Position numbers and translations under genes: made by a program
From: an uncultured Actinomycetes bacterium
GTDB lineage: Bacteria; Actinomycetota; Thermoleophilia; Gaiellales; F1-60-MAGs149
Direction of reading: 5' to 3'
Length of the DNA stretch: 5,295 bases
Assembly: GCA_903873565.1 (NCBI GenBank)
Contig: CAIQOY010000285.1
Coordinates: forward strand, 1 to 5,295
In this document: positions 1 to 5,163 of the stretch, piece after piece
Numbering within the stretch: the first letter of the stretch is position 1
Layout: each line of letters begins with the position of its first letter
The notes under the pieces: generated by a model
What the model was told of the DNA's origin: nothing
Databases searched by the model: none
The model's input: only the letters and a program-made list of their open reading frames with translations

Positions 1-225
1 GACGACCGGATGGTGGCGGTCACGGGGCACGAGTACCAGGGCACGCTGCGCATGACCCTCACCTACCCGGCGCTGGCCCGCACGCGCCTGCTCCTGTGGC
101 TCGTCACCGGCGAGGACAAGCGCGAGCCCCTGCAGCGCCTCATGGCCGGCGACCACGGCATCCCCGCCGGGCGCGTCGAGGCGCCCGCGTCGGTGATCCT
201 CGCGGACCGCGCCGCAGCGGGCTGA
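1..225 (+). CDS. pgl: 6-phosphogluconolactonase, C-terminal part (5' end outside window)
   Basis: The frame is open from the first base and stops at TGA 223-225, so only the last 74 residues are visible. They match the end of the Pgl/DevB family: an R-M-T-L-T strand followed by P-A-L-A-R-T-R, then a hydrophobic strand ending L-V-T-G-E-D-K-R, then G-D-H-G-I-P-A-G-R-V and a closing A-D-R-A-A-A. This family, in the cytoplasm, hydrolyses 6-phosphoglucono-1,5-lactone to 6-phosphogluconate, the second step of the oxidative pentose phosphate pathway. The N-terminal substrate-binding half cannot be judged. The next gene, rpiA, follows 26 bases downstream on the same strand and acts in the same pathway, which supports the call. 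By analogy with other actinobacteria, zwf or gnd may lie just upstream, but that is inference. The ATG at 10-12 is an internal methionine, not the start. Confidence 0.85.
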   Translation, partial: DDRMVAVTGHEYQGTLRMTLTYPALARTRLLLWLVTGEDKREPLQRLMAGDHGIPAGRVEAPASVILADRAAAG

Positions 226-238
226 CGCTTCATCGCGG

Positions 239-244
239 TAGGGT
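239..244 (+). promoter_or_regulatory. Putative -10 element of a leaderless rpiA promoter
   Basis: TAGGGT fits the actinobacterial TANNNT -10 pattern. Exactly seven bases (245-251) separate it from the rpiA ATG at 252, the spacing typical of leaderless promoters where transcription begins on the A of the start codon. No convincing -35 is visible at 16-18 bases upstream. It lies in the 26-base gap after the upstream pgl stop, so rpiA may have its own promoter as well as read-through. Confidence 0.45.
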
Positions 245-251
245 GTGCCCG

Positions 252-896
252 ATGGACGCCGAGACCGAGAAGCGGATCGCCGCAGAGGCCGCCGCGCTCC
301 TGGTCGAGGACGGCATGCGCGTGGGGCTCGGCACGGGCTCCACGGTCGCGCACCTCTTGCCCGCCCTCGCCGCGCGCGGGCTCTCGATCCGCTGCGTCGC
401 CACCTCGCCCCAGACCGAGGAGGCCGCCCGGGCCCTCGGCCTCGAGGTCGAGGACGCCGCCGAGGTCGACCACCTCGACATCGCCATCGACGGCGCCGAC
501 CAGATCGCCCCCGACTGGTGGCTGGTCAAGGGCGGCGGCGCGGCCCACACGCGCGAGAAGATCGTGGCCGCGGCGGCGGACCGCTTCGTCGTGATCGCCG
601 ACTCGTCCAAGCTGGTCAGCCGGATCCGGCCGCCCGTCCCGCTGGAGCTCGTGCCCTTCGGCCTCGCGGGCACGCTGCGGCGCCTGCGCGACGTCGAGCT
701 GCGCGACGTGCCCCCGAGCCCCGACGGCGGCGTGATCGCCGACTACACGGGCGCCGTCGGCGGGCCGGAGGCCCTCGACGCCTGGCTCGGCTCCGTGCCG
801 GGCGTCGTCGACCACGGGCTGTTCCCGCCGGCGATGGTGGCCGAGGTGATCGTGGGCCGCGGCGACGCGGTCGAGCGCCCCAAGCGGCTGATCTGA
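252..896 (+). CDS. rpiA: Ribose-5-phosphate isomerase A
   Basis: This 214-residue cytoplasmic enzyme interconverts ribose 5-phosphate and ribulose 5-phosphate (EC 5.3.1.6) in the non-oxidative pentose phosphate pathway. Its length is normal for RpiA. Visible motifs are the phosphate-binding G-T-G-S-T-V loop (residues 27-32), D-I-A-I-D-G-A-D (76-83) with the two acidic residues aligned to the E. coli active site (Asp80, Asp83), and K-G-G-G-A-A-H-T-R-E-K-I (93-104) with Lys93 and the catalytic-base Glu102. A late G-V-V-D-H-G-L-F segment (184-191) matches the family's C-terminal region. Two oddities are seen: the usual DGADE reads DGADQ, and the usual D-N-G-N turn before the late strand is D-G-G (158-160). 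ATG 252 is chosen because a TANNNT box sits seven bases upstream. An in-frame GTG at 243 is possible but lies inside that box. The gene follows pgl and converges on the CMD-family gene. Confidence 0.93.
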   Translation: MDAETEKRIAAEAAALLVEDGMRVGLGTGSTVAHLLPALAARGLSIRCVATSPQTEEAARALGLEVEDAAEVDHLDIAIDGADQIAPDWWLVKGGGAAHTREKIVAAAADRFVVIADSSKLVSRIRPPVPLELVPFGLAGTLRRLRDVELRDVPPSPDGGVIADYTGAVGGPEALDAWLGSVPGVVDHGLFPPAMVAEVIVGRGDAVERPKRLI

Positions 897-903
897 GCCC
901 GGC

Positions 904-1470
904 CTAGCCCCCGAGCAGCGGGCCGCGCGCGCCGTGCTCGAGCTCGAACGCGCCCGAGCGGGCGTCGGGTGCGACGTCGAGGTCGGCCACGACGGCGGCG
1001 ATCGTCGCGTACAGGCCCACCACGAGGTGCAGCTCGACGACCTGGCGCAGGCCGATCGCGTCGCGCAGGGCCGCGAAGGCGGCGTCGTCGGTGCGGCGGC
1101 GCTCGAGGATCGCCGGCACCGCGTCGAGGAGCAGGCGGTCGTCGGCGGCGAAGCCACCCGCGTCGAGGTCGCCCGCGTCGATCGCCGCGATCTCCACCTC
1201 CGCGATGCCGACCATCCGCGCCACCTCGACGTGGTGCATCCACTCGTAGTCGGAGCCGAGCAGGCGCGCCGTGCGCAGGATCGCGAGCTCGCGCCTCCGT
1301 GGCGTCAGGTCGGCGTCGTTCCAGAGGCTGGCCGTCAGCGCCATCAGCGGGGCGAACGCGGCATCCGCGTGCGCGAGCGCCAGGAAGACGTTGTTGCCGG
1401 GCAGCCCCGCGAGCGCGGCGCGCGTCTGCGGCGAGAGGGCGTCGGGGTCCGGGTGGGGTGCGCGCGCCAT
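904..1470 (-). CDS. Carboxymuconolactone decarboxylase family (AhpD-like fold) protein, cysteine-free
   Basis: The 188-residue product belongs to the CMD/AhpD-like all-helical family. The diagnostic core is R-R-R-E-L-A-I-L-R-T-A-R (58-69) followed by S-D-Y-E-W-M-H-H-V-E-V-A-R (73-85) and G-I-A-E-V-E-I. This is the 'YEW..H' subgroup, near gamma-carboxymuconolactone decarboxylases and uncharacterised relatives. There is no cysteine anywhere, so the C-x-x-C thiol chemistry of AhpD peroxidase partners is absent and the reaction cannot be predicted. Members are small, cytoplasmic and usually oligomeric. ATG 1470 is preferred because GAGG lies 12 bases upstream and the codons before it look less coding-like. 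In-frame alternatives are ATG 1482, ATG 1503 (GGTGG five bases upstream) and GTG 1521. The gene is divergent from the toxin-antitoxin pair across a perfect palindrome. Its TAG stop lies 7 bases from the end of rpiA, so no separate terminator fits there. Confidence 0.82.
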   Translation of the reverse strand: MARAPHPDPDALSPQTRAALAGLPGNNVFLALAHADAAFAPLMALTASLWNDADLTPRRRELAILRTARLLGSDYEWMHHVEVARMVGIAEVEIAAIDAGDLDAGGFAADDRLLLDAVPAILERRRTDDAAFAALRDAIGLRQVVELHLVVGLYATIAAVVADLDVAPDARSGAFELEHGARGPLLGG

Positions 1471-1523
1471 CGGCGCGGGCATCCTCGCAGACGCTGGCGG
1501 CATGGAGACCACCGGGAACACGA

Positions 1524-1551
1524 TTCCTTACGTTCCTGATAACGTAAGGAA
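1524..1551. promoter_or_regulatory. Perfect 11-bp inverted repeat, likely operator of the toxin-antitoxin promoter
   Basis: The arms TTCCTTACGTT (1524-1534) and AACGTAAGGAA (1541-1551) are exact reverse complements around a six-base centre, CCTGAT. The site is strikingly AT-rich for this genome. It covers the proposed -10 of the antitoxin gene and ends one base before its ATG at 1553. Autoregulation of an antitoxin promoter through a palindrome is well known for type II toxin-antitoxin pairs, and AbrB-type antitoxins bind DNA as dimers. Because it lies between divergent genes, it could also control the CMD-family gene. A transcription terminator is less likely because there is no U-tract and the stem is AT-rich. 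Confidence 0.65.
1540..1545 (+). promoter_or_regulatory. Putative -10 element of the toxin-antitoxin operon (leaderless)
   Basis: TAACGT fits TANNNT and is followed by exactly seven bases (1546-1552) before ATG 1553, the same geometry as at rpiA. Its first base is in the loop of the 28-bp palindrome and the rest in the right arm, so a repressor on the palindrome would block the polymerase. No good -35 is visible 16-18 bases upstream. Confidence 0.4.
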
Positions 1552-1552
1552 C

Positions 1553-1888
1553 ATGCAGCAGGGGCCCCGCAGGAAGCGCAACCCGGGTGGCGCCATGATC
1601 GCGCGGGTCACGAGCAAGGGCCAGATGACCGTCCCCAAGAACGTGCGCGAGTTCATGGGACTCGAGCCGGGGGACGCGGTGCTGATCTCCATGCTCGGGG
1701 AGAAGGTCACGATGGAGCGCATCATCCCGTTGGACGAGCTCGAGCGCGTGCCCGTTCCCGAGGAGGTCCGCACGATGTCGGATGAGGAGCGGCAGCGCCT
1801 GATCGACGAGGGCCACCGCCGGCGTTGGGAGGCGAAGGTGCGCCGCGAGTCCCCGGATTGGCAGCCCGAGGACGACGATCCCACGTGA
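1553..1888 (+). CDS. AbrB/MazE-type (SpoVT-AbrB domain) antitoxin
   Basis: The product is 111 residues from ATG 1553, or 97 from ATG 1595. Its swapped-hairpin DNA-binding domain is plain: A-R-V-T-S-K-G-Q-M-T-V-P-K (17-29), then V-R-E-F-M-G-L-E-P-G-D-A-V (31-43) and a short strand ending V-T-M-E-R-I. The charged C-terminal tail, with a P-V-P-E-E-V segment, D-E-E-R-Q-R-L-I-D-E-G and an acidic end, is the part expected to bind and neutralise the toxin. The start is ambiguous. ATG 1595 gives the usual family N-terminus but has only a weak GGGTGG four bases upstream. ATG 1553 adds a basic stretch (P-R-R-K-R) and sits seven bases after a TANNNT box, so I prefer it. An in-frame ATG at 1502 would run through the palindrome and is unlikely. 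Its stop overlaps the toxin start by four bases (GTGA), so the two are translationally coupled. It probably represses its own promoter through the palindrome at 1524-1551. Confidence 0.85.
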   Translation: MQQGPRRKRNPGGAMIARVTSKGQMTVPKNVREFMGLEPGDAVLISMLGEKVTMERIIPLDELERVPVPEEVRTMSDEERQRLIDEGHRRRWEAKVRRESPDWQPEDDDPT

Positions 1889-2274
1889 GCGCCTACGTGG
1901 ACACGAACATCCTCATCCGCCACATCACCCGTGACCACGATGACCCCGCGCGCCAGGCGACGGATCTGCTGCACGGCCCCCGCAGGCTCCTGCTCGAGCC
2001 GCTGGTCCTCCTCGAGACCGCGTTCGTCCTCGGCGGTCCGTACGGGTACACCCGCGAGCGGATCGTGCGCTGCCTCCTCGACGTCCTCACGCTGCCCGCG
2101 ATCGTGGCCGATATCCACCTCCTCTCGACCGCGCTCGCGCTGCATGTCGAGCACCGCATCGAGCTGCCTGATGCCGTCCTCGCCGCGACGGCGCTGCTCG
2201 ACGGCCCACCCGTCGTGGCCTCGTTCGACCGCGGGCTGGACCGCGTGCCCGGCCTCGAGCGCCTGGCCCCGTAG
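1885..2274 (+). CDS. VapC-like PIN-domain ribonuclease toxin
   Basis: This 129-residue protein is the size of a stand-alone PIN-domain toxin. The acidic metal-binding set is complete: Asp6 in Y-V-D-T-N-I-L-I-R, Glu44 in L-L-E-T-A-F-V-L, Asp96 in L-P-D-A-V-L-A-A, and Asp115 in A-S-F-D-R-G-L-D, with Asp119 close by. Family knowledge says such toxins are Mg/Mn-dependent endoribonucleases that cut tRNA or rRNA when released from their antitoxin; the target here is unknown. The start is GTG 1885, overlapping the antitoxin TGA, with GAGGA 12 bases upstream. Starting here places the first beta-strand and catalytic Asp6 directly at the N-terminus, as is usual. No truncation or lost catalytic residue is seen, so the toxin is probably active and the pair a functional type II system. 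Whether to call it VapC strictly, or a PIN toxin with an AbrB-type partner, is a naming matter. Confidence 0.88.
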   Translation: MSAYVDTNILIRHITRDHDDPARQATDLLHGPRRLLLEPLVLLETAFVLGGPYGYTRERIVRCLLDVLTLPAIVADIHLLSTALALHVEHRIELPDAVLAATALLDGPPVVASFDRGLDRVPGLERLAP

Positions 2275-2301
2275 CCCGGTCCGCAATGATGCCCCGGTCC
2301 G
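2275..2301 (+). repeat. Short direct repeat upstream of the DUF3830 gene
   Basis: CCCGGTCCG occurs at 2275-2283 and again at 2293-2301, 18 bases apart start to start, in the 44-base gap between the toxin stop and the DUF3830 ribosome binding site. It may be a tandem regulator site or chance in GC-rich sequence. Confidence 0.25.
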
Positions 2302-2303
2302 AC

Positions 2304-2311
2304 GGAGGGGG
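2304..2311 (+). promoter_or_regulatory. Strong ribosome binding site fixing the DUF3830 start
   Basis: GGAGGGGG at 2304-2311 ends seven bases before ATG 2319. This selects 2319 over the upstream in-frame ATGs at 2286 and 2289, which have no Shine-Dalgarno sequence and whose extra codons (S-D-G-G-G) are the ribosome site itself read as protein. Confidence 0.7.
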
Positions 2312-2318
2312 AACGGCG

Positions 2319-2738
2319 ATGGCCGAGCAGATGATCAGGATCACGAGCGGGGACGTGCAGTTCCTGGCCCGGATGGAGCCCGAGAAGTCGCCGCAGACGT
2401 GCGCGGCCTTCCTGAAGCTCCTGCCCTACGATCAGAAGCTGATCCACGTGCGCTGGAGCGGCGAGTCCTGCTGGATCTCGCTCGGCGACTTCGACCTCGG
2501 CGTGCCCTTCGAGGACGCGACCAGCCACCCGGCCCCCGGCGAGATCCTCTGGTACCCCGGCGGCATCTCCGAGTGCGAGCTCCTGTTCCCGTACGGGCCG
2601 TGCTGCTTCGCCTCGAAGGCCGGCCAGCTGGCGGGCAACCACTTCCTCACGATCGTCGAGGGCAGGGAGAAGCTGCACGCGTTCGGGGCCAGCACGCTGC
2701 AGGTCGGCGCGCTGCCGATCCGCTTCGAGCTGGCCTAG
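2319..2738 (+). CDS. DUF3830 family protein (cyclophilin-like fold)
   Basis: The 139-residue product matches my memory of the DUF3830 family, small proteins with a cyclophilin-like beta-barrel and no proven activity. Signature segments are S-P-Q-T-C-A-A-F-L-K-L-L-P (24-36), H-V-R-W-S-G-E (43-49), the long conserved run from H70 to G93 with P-A-P-G-E-I-L-W-Y-P-G-G-I-S-E and L-L-F-P-Y-G, then A-S-K-A-G (98-102) and A-G-N-H-F-L-T-I-V-E-G (105-115). There is no signal peptide or membrane segment, so it is cytoplasmic. It has five cysteines (28, 51, 86, 95, 96), including an adjacent pair, with no clear metal motif. By fold it may bind a small molecule or peptide; that is inference. It lies 44 bases after the toxin gene on the same strand but has its own strong ribosome site. 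Its TAG stop shares CTAG with the convergent glutaminyl cyclase gene. Confidence 0.8.
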   Translation: MAEQMIRITSGDVQFLARMEPEKSPQTCAAFLKLLPYDQKLIHVRWSGESCWISLGDFDLGVPFEDATSHPAPGEILWYPGGISECELLFPYGPCCFASKAGQLAGNHFLTIVEGREKLHAFGASTLQVGALPIRFELA

Positions 2739-3508
2739 GCCGGCACCTTCCCGGCCAGTCGGATCGCGAACAGCCGCGGCCAGAGCTTGCCCGTCACGGC
2801 CATGTGCCCCGTGACGGGATCCCGGGCGATGCCGTTGAGGACCTCGCCCTGCCCGTCGAGGCGGGACCTGAGGCGCGCCATGTCGAGCCAGCCCCGCACC
2901 CGACCCGACGCGGGGTCGATCAGGGCGATGCGGTCGGACCGGTAGACGTTCGCCCAGACGATGCCGTCGCGGTACTCGAGCTCGTTGAGGAACGGCACGG
3001 CGATCGACCCGTCGCGCACCGCCACGGTGCGGCGCACGGCGAAGGTGACGGGGTCGAGGAAGCGCAGCGTGTCGGTGCCGTCGGAGGCAATTAGCGACGT
3101 GCCGTCGGTGGTCAGGCCCCACCCCTCCCACGCGTAGGCCCGCGCCCCGCGGGCGGCGAGCGTGCCCGGTGCCCAGAACAGCACCCGCCCCTCGAACCAG
3201 GTCAGCTGCACGGCGCGCCCGCCGTGCACGGTCAGCCCCTCCCCGAAGTACCGGTCCGCCAGGGCGACCCGCTTCAGCACCCGCCCCGTGGCGGGGTCGA
3301 CGCGGCGCACGCTCGACGCGCCGTAGCCGCCCGTGCTCTCGAGCAGGACGTCGCCGTGCGCCACGAGGCCCTGCGTGTACGCCTCCCGGTCGTGCGGGCG
3401 CTCGTCGACGAGGCGCCACGGCACCATCGGGGCCGCGGCGGCCGGGGCCGCGAGGACGAGCAGGGCCAACGCGGCCAGGAGGGCGAGACGGGGGGTCCGG
3501 CCGGACAC
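2735..3508 (-). CDS. Exported glutaminyl-peptide cyclotransferase (plant/bacterial type)
   Basis: The 257-residue protein matches the beta-propeller glutamine cyclotransferase family, which converts N-terminal glutamine of peptides to pyroglutamate with loss of ammonia (EC 2.3.2.5). Family blocks appear in order: A-Y-T-Q-G-L (43-48), L-L-E-S-T-G-G-Y-G-A-S-S-V-R (55-68), Y-F-G-E-G-L-T (87-93), Q-L-T-W-F-E-G-R-V-L-F-W (101-112), E-G-W-G-L-T-T-D-G (128-136), S-D-G-T-D-T-L-R-F-L-D-P (142-153), L-N-E-L-E-Y-R-D-G-I-V-W-A-N-V-Y (174-189) and V-L-N-G-I-A (223-228). The N-terminus is a signal peptide: R-T-P-R, a leucine/alanine-rich core (8-21) and an A-A-A-A-P cleavage region near residue 26. There is no lipobox cysteine, so secretion is expected. 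GTG 3508 is chosen because it gives this complete signal peptide; GGTGGG lies a few bases upstream. It starts 29 bases after the ThDP enzyme gene and is probably co-transcribed with it. The open frame continues upstream inside that gene, but that part is a shadow. Confidence 0.88.
   Translation of the reverse strand: MSGRTPRLALLAALALLVLAAPAAAAPMVPWRLVDERPHDREAYTQGLVAHGDVLLESTGGYGASSVRRVDPATGRVLKRVALADRYFGEGLTVHGGRAVQLTWFEGRVLFWAPGTLAARGARAYAWEGWGLTTDGTSLIASDGTDTLRFLDPVTFAVRRTVAVRDGSIAVPFLNELEYRDGIVWANVYRSDRIALIDPASGRVRGWLDMARLRSRLDGQGEVLNGIARDPVTGHMAVTGKLWPRLFAIRLAGKVPA
2738..2756. terminator. GC-rich hairpin at the convergent gene ends, possible terminator
   Basis: GGCCGG (2738-2743) and CCGGCC (2751-2756) form a perfect six-base-pair stem around a seven-base loop. 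It overlaps the last base of the DUF3830 stop codon and the final codons of the opposing gene. No U-tract follows on either strand. It could slow or end transcription from the left, but such short GC stems arise easily by chance here. Confidence 0.25.
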
Positions 3509-3537
3509 GCGCCCACCGTACCAGCGCACCGCGCGCC

Positions 3538-5151
3538 TCAGCGCACGGGCAGGGAGCCCGGTGCGACGCGCTCGGCGACGACCTCGATCAGCGTCGGCCG
3601 GTCGCCGGCGAAGGCCTCGGCGGCGAGGGCCGGCAGGGCGTCGAGGGACTCGGCGCGGACGGCGCGACAGCCGAAGCCCTCGGCGATCCGCAGGTAGTCG
3701 TGGGCCGTGGTGTCGACGCCGACGGGGGGCACGTCGGCGCGCTCCATCGAGTCGAGGATCTCGCCGTAGCCGTGGTTCTGCCAGAGCACGATCGCGAGGG
3801 GCAGGCCGAGGTCGACCGCGGTGGCCAGCTCCTGGACCGTGAACAGGAACCCGCCGTCGCCGGCCAGGGCCACCACCGGCCGCTCCGGCGCGCCGAGCTT
3901 CGCGCCGATCGCCATCGGCAGCGCCGGGCCGAGCGTCCCGAACCCGCCGTAGGGCAGGTACGCGTTGGGCCGGGTCGAGCGCCACAGGTGCGCGGCGGCG
4001 TAGGCGGGCTGCGTCGAGTCGACCGCGAGGACGCCGTCCTCGGGGAGGGCCGCCATCAGCGCGTCCGCCACCCCCCGGAACTCCTCCAGGCCCTCCCAGC
4101 CCGCCGGATCCTCGCGCAGGGCGCGGGCGCGCTCGGCGCCCCCCGCCCCGTCGCGGCCGCGCTCCGCCAGCGCCGCCTCGAGCGCGGCCATGGCCAGCGC
4201 CGCATCCGCCTCGATCGCCACGCGCGCCGGCCGCCGCTTCTGCAGCTGGCCCGGGTCGATGTCGATCCGGATCAGGTCGCCCGTGAAGGCGGGCGGCTCG
4301 AAGCCGGGCGCGTAGAAGTAGTCCGTCTCGGAGAACTCCGTGCCCACGGCGACCACGGCGTCGGCGCTCGCGAGGGCCGCGTGGACCGGGCCGATGGTGG
4401 CGGTGGCGCCGAGGCCGAGCGGGTGGGCGTCGGGGACGATCCCGCGGCCGGCGATCGAGGAGGTGGCGGGCGCCCCGAGCCGCTCCGCGAGGGCGATCGC
4501 CTCCGCCTGCGCACCGGCGGCCCCGCCGCCGAGGAGCAGCATCGGGCGCTCGGCGCGGGCGAGGATATCGGCGGCCTCGGCGATCAGCGCCGCGTCGGGC
4601 GCAGGCGGGGCGGAGCGGTCGGGCAGGCGGGCGTCGCCCGCCGCGGGCCGGGCGAGGACGTCGAGGGGGACGCTGATGTGAACGGGGCGCGGGCGCCGGG
4701 CGGTGAGCGCCTCCCAGGCGCGGGCGAAGGCGTCGGGCAGGTCCGCGGGATCGGCGACCTCGATCGTCAGGCCCGTGATCGTGGCCATGAAGGCCGGCTG
4801 GTCGGGGAGGTCGTGGAGGGCGCCGTGGCCCCTGCGCGCGTCCGCGGTCTGGGTGTCGCTCGACAGCACCAGCAGGGGCAGCGAGTCGTGGTGGGCCGTG
4901 GCGATCGCGGTGGCGGCGTTCGTGAGCCCCGCGCCGGTGATCAGGATGCAGACCCCGGGTCGCCCCGTGACCCGGGCGTAGCCGCAGGCCATGTAGCCGG
5001 CGCCCTGCTCGTGGCGGGGCGTGACGTGGCGGATCGGGGAGTCCGCGAGGCCGCGGTAGTACTCGAGCGTGTGCACGCCCGGGATCCCGAAGACGGTGTC
5101 CACCCCGTACTGCTCGAGCAGGCGGATCGCCGCCTCGCCGCACGTCGCCAT
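3538..5151 (-). CDS. ThDP-dependent 2-oxoacid decarboxylase, 5-guanidino-2-oxopentanoate decarboxylase-like (AruI-like)
   Basis: The 537-residue cytoplasmic enzyme has the three-domain acetolactate synthase/pyruvate oxidase layout: an N-terminal pyrimidine-binding domain (about 1-165) with catalytic Glu48 in T-P-R-H-E-Q-G-A-G, a central domain (about 186-325), and a C-terminal diphosphate-binding domain (about 370-525) with G-D-G-G-F (431-435) and N459. The N-terminus, including V-F-G-I-P-G-V-H-T (19-27), H-V-T-P-R-H-E-Q-G-A-G (42-52) and G-H-G-x-L-H-D-L-P-D-Q (108-118), resembles Pseudomonas AruI more than acetolactate synthase. AruI decarboxylates 5-guanidino-2-oxopentanoate in the arginine transaminase pathway (EC 4.1.1.75). 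No arginine transaminase gene is in view, so the substrate is inferred only from similarity. The usual NN of the ThDP motif is QN (458-459), with the metal-binding second Asn kept. ATG 5151 has GGGAGGG six bases upsteam. The glutaminyl cyclase gene follows after 29 bases. Other 2-oxoacid decarboxylase or acetolactate synthase-like roles remain possible. Confidence 0.85.
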   Translation of the reverse strand: MATCGEAAIRLLEQYGVDTVFGIPGVHTLEYYRGLADSPIRHVTPRHEQGAGYMACGYARVTGRPGVCILITGAGLTNAATAIATAHHDSLPLLVLSSDTQTADARRGHGALHDLPDQPAFMATITGLTIEVADPADLPDAFARAWEALTARRPRPVHISVPLDVLARPAAGDARLPDRSAPPAPDAALIAEAADILARAERPMLLLGGGAAGAQAEAIALAERLGAPATSSIAGRGIVPDAHPLGLGATATIGPVHAALASADAVVAVGTEFSETDYFYAPGFEPPAFTGDLIRIDIDPGQLQKRRPARVAIEADAALAMAALEAALAERGRDGAGGAERARALREDPAGWEGLEEFRGVADALMAALPEDGVLAVDSTQPAYAAAHLWRSTRPNAYLPYGGFGTLGPALPMAIGAKLGAPERPVVALAGDGGFLFTVQELATAVDLGLPLAIVLWQNHGYGEILDSMERADVPPVGVDTTAHDYLRIAEGFGCRAVRAESLDALPALAAEAFAGDRPTLIEVVAERVAPGSLPVR

Positions 5152-5156
5152 ACTGG

Positions 5157-5163
5157 CCCTCCC
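5157..5163 (-). promoter_or_regulatory. Ribosome binding site of the ThDP enzyme gene
   Basis: Read on the - strand this is GGGAGGG, five bases before ATG 5151 (GCCAGT, counting from GGGAGG, gives six). It fixes the start. It overlaps one arm of a small inverted repeat, TCCCG (5160-5164) and CGGGA (5170-5174), around a five-base loop. Confidence 0.7.

Noticed and set aside
896..925. Possible bidirectional terminator between rpiA and the CMD-family gene
   Set aside because: Only five-base arms with a loop of 16-17 bases and no U-tract; no better than chance in this composition.
63..1157. Long open frame on the - strand (364 codons) across pgl, rpiA and the CMD-family gene
   Set aside because: Low-complexity, arginine/alanine-rich translation antisense to rpiA with clear family motifs on the other strand; an artefact of high GC.
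1524..1551. Palindrome as an intrinsic terminator or an attachment site
   Set aside because: It lies between divergent 5' ends, has no U-tract, and no integrase or matching second copy is present in the window.
1271..1552. Antitoxin frame extends upstream for about 94 codons
   Set aside because: That stretch is antisense to the CMD-family gene and crosses the palindrome and promoter; no domain content.
1893..3419. Long - strand open frame (508 codons) spanning the toxin, DUF3830 and cyclase genes
   Set aside because: Translation is Arg/Gly/Pro-rich without family motifs, and it runs over three genes with strong identities in other frames.
3538..5143. The cyclase frame stays open far upstream, suggesting an 802-residue fusion protein
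   Set aside because: The upstream part is a +1-type shadow of the ThDP enzyme gene; a clear signal peptide begins at GTG 3508, which would be buried in a fusion.
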